From Capsicum annuum (Eukaryota > Streptophyta > Magnoliopsida > Solanales > Solanaceae), in NCBI RefSeq assembly GCF_002878395.1, contig NC_061120.1:95176211-95240210 (forward strand): DNA of 64,000 nt, given 5' to 3'. The translations under genes were made by a program, and so were the position numbers. Shown piece by piece: positions 60,090-64,000 of this stretch. The notes beneath the pieces are model-generated. The model saw only the letters and a list, made by a program, of their open reading frames with translations, searched no databases and was not told the origin of the DNA. How positions within the stretch are numbered: the stretch's first letter is position 1; each line of letters begins with the position of its first letter.

Positions 60090-62320
60090 TATGGAAAAAT
60101 TAGGTGTACAGCTTGCAGAGAAATCACAGTGGGGAAAATAACATGCTTTTACTTGGCCTACGACCCAGACTGAGGCTATATAGTTCCTATCTAATGAGCG
60201 ATAAAGTTAGCCCACAGATTACCAGTACACTTTTTCCAGCCTGTTAAGGGTGGTAATGATGATTACAAGGAGGAGGCAGAGTCTAAGTCACCTACTATAG
60301 CAGTTACATAGGACCTCCAATTTAAGAAGAGGTCCCAAGACTAGTCCAATATAGTAGATGAGGAGCAGTCATCAGTAGTACCCTAGTATATCAAGGGTGC
60401 AATAGTTTAGGAGCAGTCATCAGTCGTACCCTAGTCTAATAAGGGTACGGATCAGGCTACACACCAGGTTTCAGCTCTTGATTTAGAGGCTCCAGCTCAA
60501 CATGGTCAGACTTCTAACCCTACACATGTATTAGAGGAACCTATTTATAAGGTAAAGTCGAGATGGTGTGTAGAGGGGCTTCATATGCTCTATGAGAAAG
60601 ACAGTTTTATTTTTGAGATTGACAATCCCAAGAAGGCTATTTGTGAGAAGAGATGTATCAACCTGTCAGGCTTAAGCATAGCACCATAGTTGTGGGCTAG
60701 TTTTAAGTATTATTAGTATGGGTGGATGACCAGACCCTTGGATCTTACAGCTCGGCCTTGGTGCGATAATTCTATGCCTCATATCAAGCCAAAGTAGCTC
60801 TGACTAAGCCCATATATAAGGGTCTTTTGAGGCATACTGATCAGCCTCATATTGAGCAGACTCTTGTGAGAGAGTTTATGGTTGACATTTTAGTGGAGGG
60901 CATCTACCAAGTTCTCTTCAGGCTAGATTATGTTGCTCCAGCATCCATATTAGAGTGTTATAATATATTAAGAGTTACACGAGATAGATACATTATGTTT
61001 GATGGTAATCACAGAAGAGATAGGGTTGTGATAGAGAAATGGATCACCAGCCATATTTCACCTCTAGGTGATTATACCTATTGGATCAAAGGGAAAGGTA
61101 TGATTAAAAAAGCAGCACTGACTTTTACCATAAAGTTTTGGTGGCTGCTTATTTAATATATATTATGTCCAACTACTGCGGACAATATATTAACTTAGGA
61201 TGGAGCTGCTCTGACTGTGAGCATGATGGTTGGATACGATATTAACTTTACAAATATTATTCAGTATGAGCTTAATGAGAGAGATTTTGGTGAGACTACA
61301 ACTTTGTCGTTCCCATGTATTATGTAGAGGTTATATGATAATCTTTATGTAAAGAGGTACCATGTGTAGATGAGAAAGTAGCAATGATGGCTATGGCACT
61401 AACTAAGATTATGAAGGATCTGGCATACTCGGACCTTCTAAGGAGACCCATGTGCCCACTATAGTGCCTCCGACCCCATCTAAGCCCCATTAATTCCTAT
61501 AGATCTTATTGATACATAAGAAGGTAATGTGGGAGTTAGTATAGAGTTTGAGATGAGGGAGAAGATATAGGCCCCAAGTTGAGTACACAGGGTAAGGGGA
61601 ATCTAGCTACATCTACATCAGCCCCTACTTCTACTTCAAAGATGGTGGGTGAATCTTTAGTGCCCCCTCACCTATCCACTTCAGCTGTTACATCAAGTAT
61701 GGTGTTAGTTTCATATGAGTTCTTGAAAAGTTTGGTGGATAGTCAGAACATCACCAATAATTGGCTATAGAATATTATGGACAAGGTGGCGACTTTATAT
61801 TGGTATATTTGGCGATAGGTTTGAACTACACTAGAGATAACTGAGGCTAGATTGGAGTTTACACATCGAGCAACAATGTCAGAGCTACGAGCTGAGCTGC
61901 ATGCACAAATAAATGCTTTTAAGGGTCGAGTTAGCTTGGCTTAACAGCATTGAGACATCAGATCTAGGTGATATTAGGAGAAGATGGATGTACTTAGAGC
62001 AGAGGTATACTCTCTCACTAAGAGCCAGATGTCTGTTGTGCCCCTATTTTTTTAGTTGGTACTCCCGCTTAGGCCCTGATGGTTTGACTTATTTACAAAG
62101 GATTATGAGATAGTGCTTGTAGTTAGGACAAATAAAGGTTGAGAGGGGGACCTAGAGGATCCTAGTATTCCATTTGACTAGGCCCTAAAATAGCCCAGAC
62201 ATGATTCACAGTATACTATAATGACTGATAGGCAGAGGTGTATCGAGTTAGTTGCGGGTGCTTTTTCTAGTAGTGCACCACCACAACTACCATCTCTGTC
62301 ACTATAGATACCCTTACCTA
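60090..62320 (+). pseudogene. Accessory ORF ('putative plant transposon protein' type), broken
   Basis: A large extra ORF carried by Tat-type elements in Solanaceae and often annotated as a plant transposon protein; its role is unknown. The ATG at 60090 opens MEKLGVQLAEKSQWGK. Landmarks follow: SRWCVEGLHMLYEKD (near 60560), the open 109-codon part 60827-61156 (VREFMVDILVEGIYQVLF, WITSHISP, WIKGKGMIKKAALTFTIKFW), then CPTTADNILT, MMVGYDINFTNIIQYELNER and TTTLSFPCIM (61165-61325). The C-terminal part (61579-62120) is Ser/Thr-rich, then a charged helical segment (ITEARLEFTHRATMSELRAE). More than a dozen stops. I recognise the family by wording, not by search. Confidence 0.78.
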
Positions 62321-62528
62321 AAAAGAGTATGTCACAGACACCTAATGCATCCCAGGTATATCCTCATTCCCTTGCTTTGTATTATTTATATGAACTGGGG
62401 ATAATGTGCAGTCATTTAGTTGGGGGTGGGGTATACCATAGACACCACGGGTTTTGTTGCCATGGTTTTTTTGCCAGCTATGATATAATTGTAGAATTGT
62501 CATGTCTAAGTCAAAATTTATGTCGTGT

Positions 62529-62716
62529 TGTGTTTGTTTTGTATTGTATTTGTTTTTGTGTAATTAGGATATTTTTGATTATTTAGGACAATTGTCATGT
62601 TTTTTGTTGATTTTGAGAAAATTGTGTTTGCTTTGTATTGTGTTTATTTTTGTATAATTAGGATATTTTTGAGTATTTAGGGCAATTGTTATGTTTTTTA
62701 TTGATTTTGAGAAAAA
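62529..62716 (+). repeat. 94-bp tandem duplication in T1 3' UTR
   Basis: Units start at 62529 and 62623; both contain TAATTAGGATATTTTTGA and TGATTTTGAGAAAA. Confidence 0.9.
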
Positions 62717-63237
62717 TGATACCCCTTCAAAATTTAAACTGTGTGAATGTATATATGAACGACCATTGTAGATCTTGGTATGGCATTAGATTAGAGACAT
62801 GATAATCATAGCTAACTTGTGCATGAACCGGATAGGTAGTAGCTTGGGATGTGACTTTGCGTCATGTGTATGTGAGATGCTACTTAGTACTCTTTGTGTT
62901 AAATCCAAAACTTGTCTAGTTAGTCTTGCCTAAGTTGTAGGATAGTTGGTAAGGAAAGGATCATAGGCCGTTTTTTATGTCAGTCCAGTTTCAGCCTAAA
63001 TGACTTTCCAATGTGAAACAGGATCCCTTGATCCAAGTTTTGAGCCTTGTAGCCTATTTCTATATTTTTACCTATCATATTCCCATTTGTGTTATCATGA
63101 ATCTATTTTGGCCCTGGACCTTTTTGGACATTGTGCACCTCAACTCAAGCAAATCGCCTAAGTTGAGGATGGTTATCATAGGGGTGCATAATGTAAAGTG
63201 GGTATGAAGAAGGGTAAAATAAGAGAAAAGAAAGTAG

Positions 63238-63328
63238 GGTTGGGTGTGGTAGAAAAAGAAAAAGAAAAGAAAAATGTGATAAAGAAGAAAATGAAAAAAA
63301 GAATGAATAAAAGAAACCACACCCAACC
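63238..63328 (+). other. 13-bp inverted repeat around a 65-base A/G-rich loop
   Basis: GGTTGGGTGTGGT at 63238-63250 and its exact reverse complement ACCACACCCAACC at 63316-63328. The loop is almost all A and G. It could be an RNA stem in the element transcript. Confidence 0.75.
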
Positions 63329-63948
63329 TGAATGTGCATTAAAGAATAAAAGGTATAAATAAGGGTGGAATAAAAGGAAATTGGTTAAAATATTGACCCC
63401 AAAGTTAGTGTAATTATAAGGAGGCTTAGTCACTTGATATATCCATATGTACCATACCATCCTCCCCACCCAAGTCTACACTACAAGCTGAATAAAGTTC
63501 TATAGTGATCCTAACTTGACTGTGTGAAAACTAAGGTAAAGAAAATAAGGGCAAGCCTATGGTATTTGATGCGCATTGGTGAAACTTCTCTTTTGAGTGA
63601 CTGTCTCTTGACCATCCCTACATTGACATGCATTATTCCATATAAGTGAGTGGGACCTCTTTGTTGTGAGGGCACATGGGTTGTATTTCTAGCTATTTAC
63701 TTATCCAGGTCATGTAACTTGTATATATGCATACTTGTTTGTTGCTAATGTAATTATCCCACCTTGATTCCTTTGTCTCACACTATTGTGATTCTTTATT
63801 ACACAAAGTAGGTTTTGAATTATTTATATAGGAAGGGGTAATGTGTTTTCGCTTAAAGTGACGATCGACTGCCTTAGATGCTTACATTCTCCTAGTTAAA
63901 CATTGTATTTTTGTTTTTTATTGTGTTGCCTGAGGACATTCAAAGGTT

Positions 63949-63960
63949 CTAAGTTTAGGG
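63949..63960 (+). other. T1 polypurine tract
   Basis: TAAGTTTAGGG region after 'gcctgaggacattcaaaggt', the usual phrase before Tat 3' LTRs; weaker purine content than in A1 or G2. Confidence 0.65.
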
Positions 63961-64000
63961 TGTTGGTGTTCTATGGATTTATAGAACTTTCGATGCTTGA
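63961..64000 (+). repeat. T1 3' LTR, first 40 bases
   Basis: Starts TGTTGGTGTTCTATGG and aligns with 41492 onward (shared CTATG, ATTTATAG, ACTTTC). The rest is outside the window. Confidence 0.72.

Larger units (their letters stand above)
62321..63948 (+). other. T1 3' UTR
   Basis: No gene. It holds 'tagttgggggtggggtatac' near 62418, a 94-bp tandem repeat (62529-62716), a large inverted repeat (63238-63328) and an A/G-rich run. Wording near 63000-63200 is usual for Tat 3' UTRs. Antisense frames at 63075-63469 are shadows of the A/G-rich run. Confidence 0.75.
41492..64000 (+). mobile_element. T1: Tat-type element hosting G2, G3 and G4
   Basis: Reassembled from separated parts in consistent order and strand: 5' LTR (41492-41935 plus 48682-49657), Asp-type PBS, gag start, gag remainder (56535-58140), protease, pol-end motifs, accessory ORF, 3' UTR, polypurine tract, 3' LTR start (63961). 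The LTR starts agree at both ends (CTATG, ATTTATAG, ACTTTC words). Subtracting the insertions leaves about 9.2 kb in the window. RT, RNase H and integrase are absent. T1 itself lies in the LTR of G5. Confidence 0.82.

Noticed and set aside
56535..62320. Endogenous pararetrovirus or functional env-like gene
   Set aside because: No movement protein, virion protein or RT is visible; the wording fits a Tat-type gag, protease and accessory ORF, all with many stops.
63075..63469. Phe/Leu-rich minus-strand frames resembling membrane segments
   Set aside because: Antisense of an A/G-rich run in the T1 3' UTR, which necessarily reads as Phe/Leu/Ser.

Overview
The window is plant nuclear DNA. Every protein-like stretch I can recognise belongs to an LTR retrotransposon, and a tRNA-derived SINE with a (TTG)n tail points to the Solanaceae; pepper is plausible because of its dense gypsy content, but the species is inferred. 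I found no intact host gene, rRNA, tRNA gene or CRISPR array. All coding remnants carry stops or frameshifts, so this is old gene-poor repeat heterochromatin with insertions inside insertions.

Layout. 1-5762: minus-strand Ty3/gypsy element G1 (RT, protease, gag, initiator-Met PBS, 2.4-kb 5' LTR), cut by a 100-N gap. 5763-11640: minus-strand Athila-type element A1 (3' LTR, 3' region, gag, Asp-type PBS, 5' LTR), with G1 inserted in its 3' LTR. 11641-14522: 3' UTR and LTR of a plus-strand Tat/Athila element (B1). 14530-19391: minus-strand Athila-like gag (S) followed by three LTR-like units in tandem, the last holding a SINE. 19392-34699 repeats the order of 8966-19391 (A gag, A LTR, B, S gag, three S LTR units): an old direct tandem duplication. 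The second copy gained the 6.1-kb non-autonomous element N1 (target duplication GAAAT) and an LTR fragment replacing part of B. 34700-38035: unclassified LTR-like debris. 38036-41464: minus-strand gag remnant (G5) with three zinc knuckles and a PBS.

41492-64000: one very long plus-strand Tat-type element, T1, reconstructed from scattered parts. Its 5' LTR (41492 to about 49657) is split by gypsy element G2 (41936-48676, target duplication TCAAT). Its gag is split by gypsy element G3 (49980-56529), whose own 3' LTR is split by a solo LTR, G4 (50436 to about 52650). T1 then continues with gag, a dead protease, pol-end motifs with no RT or integrase between, a promoter-like block, an accessory ORF of the type annotated as 'putative plant transposon protein', a 3' UTR, a polypurine tract and the first 40 bases of its 3' LTR.

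The feature I find most worth following is not a gene. Several unrelated LTR families here carry, just upstream of the TATA box, a 100-400 bp block of short words repeated in direct and inverted orientation, with a vocabulary private to each family. T1, and less clearly A1, carries a second internal block in the same vocabulary next to its accessory region, in T1 followed by a TATA box. This looks like an internal promoter under the same control as the LTR.
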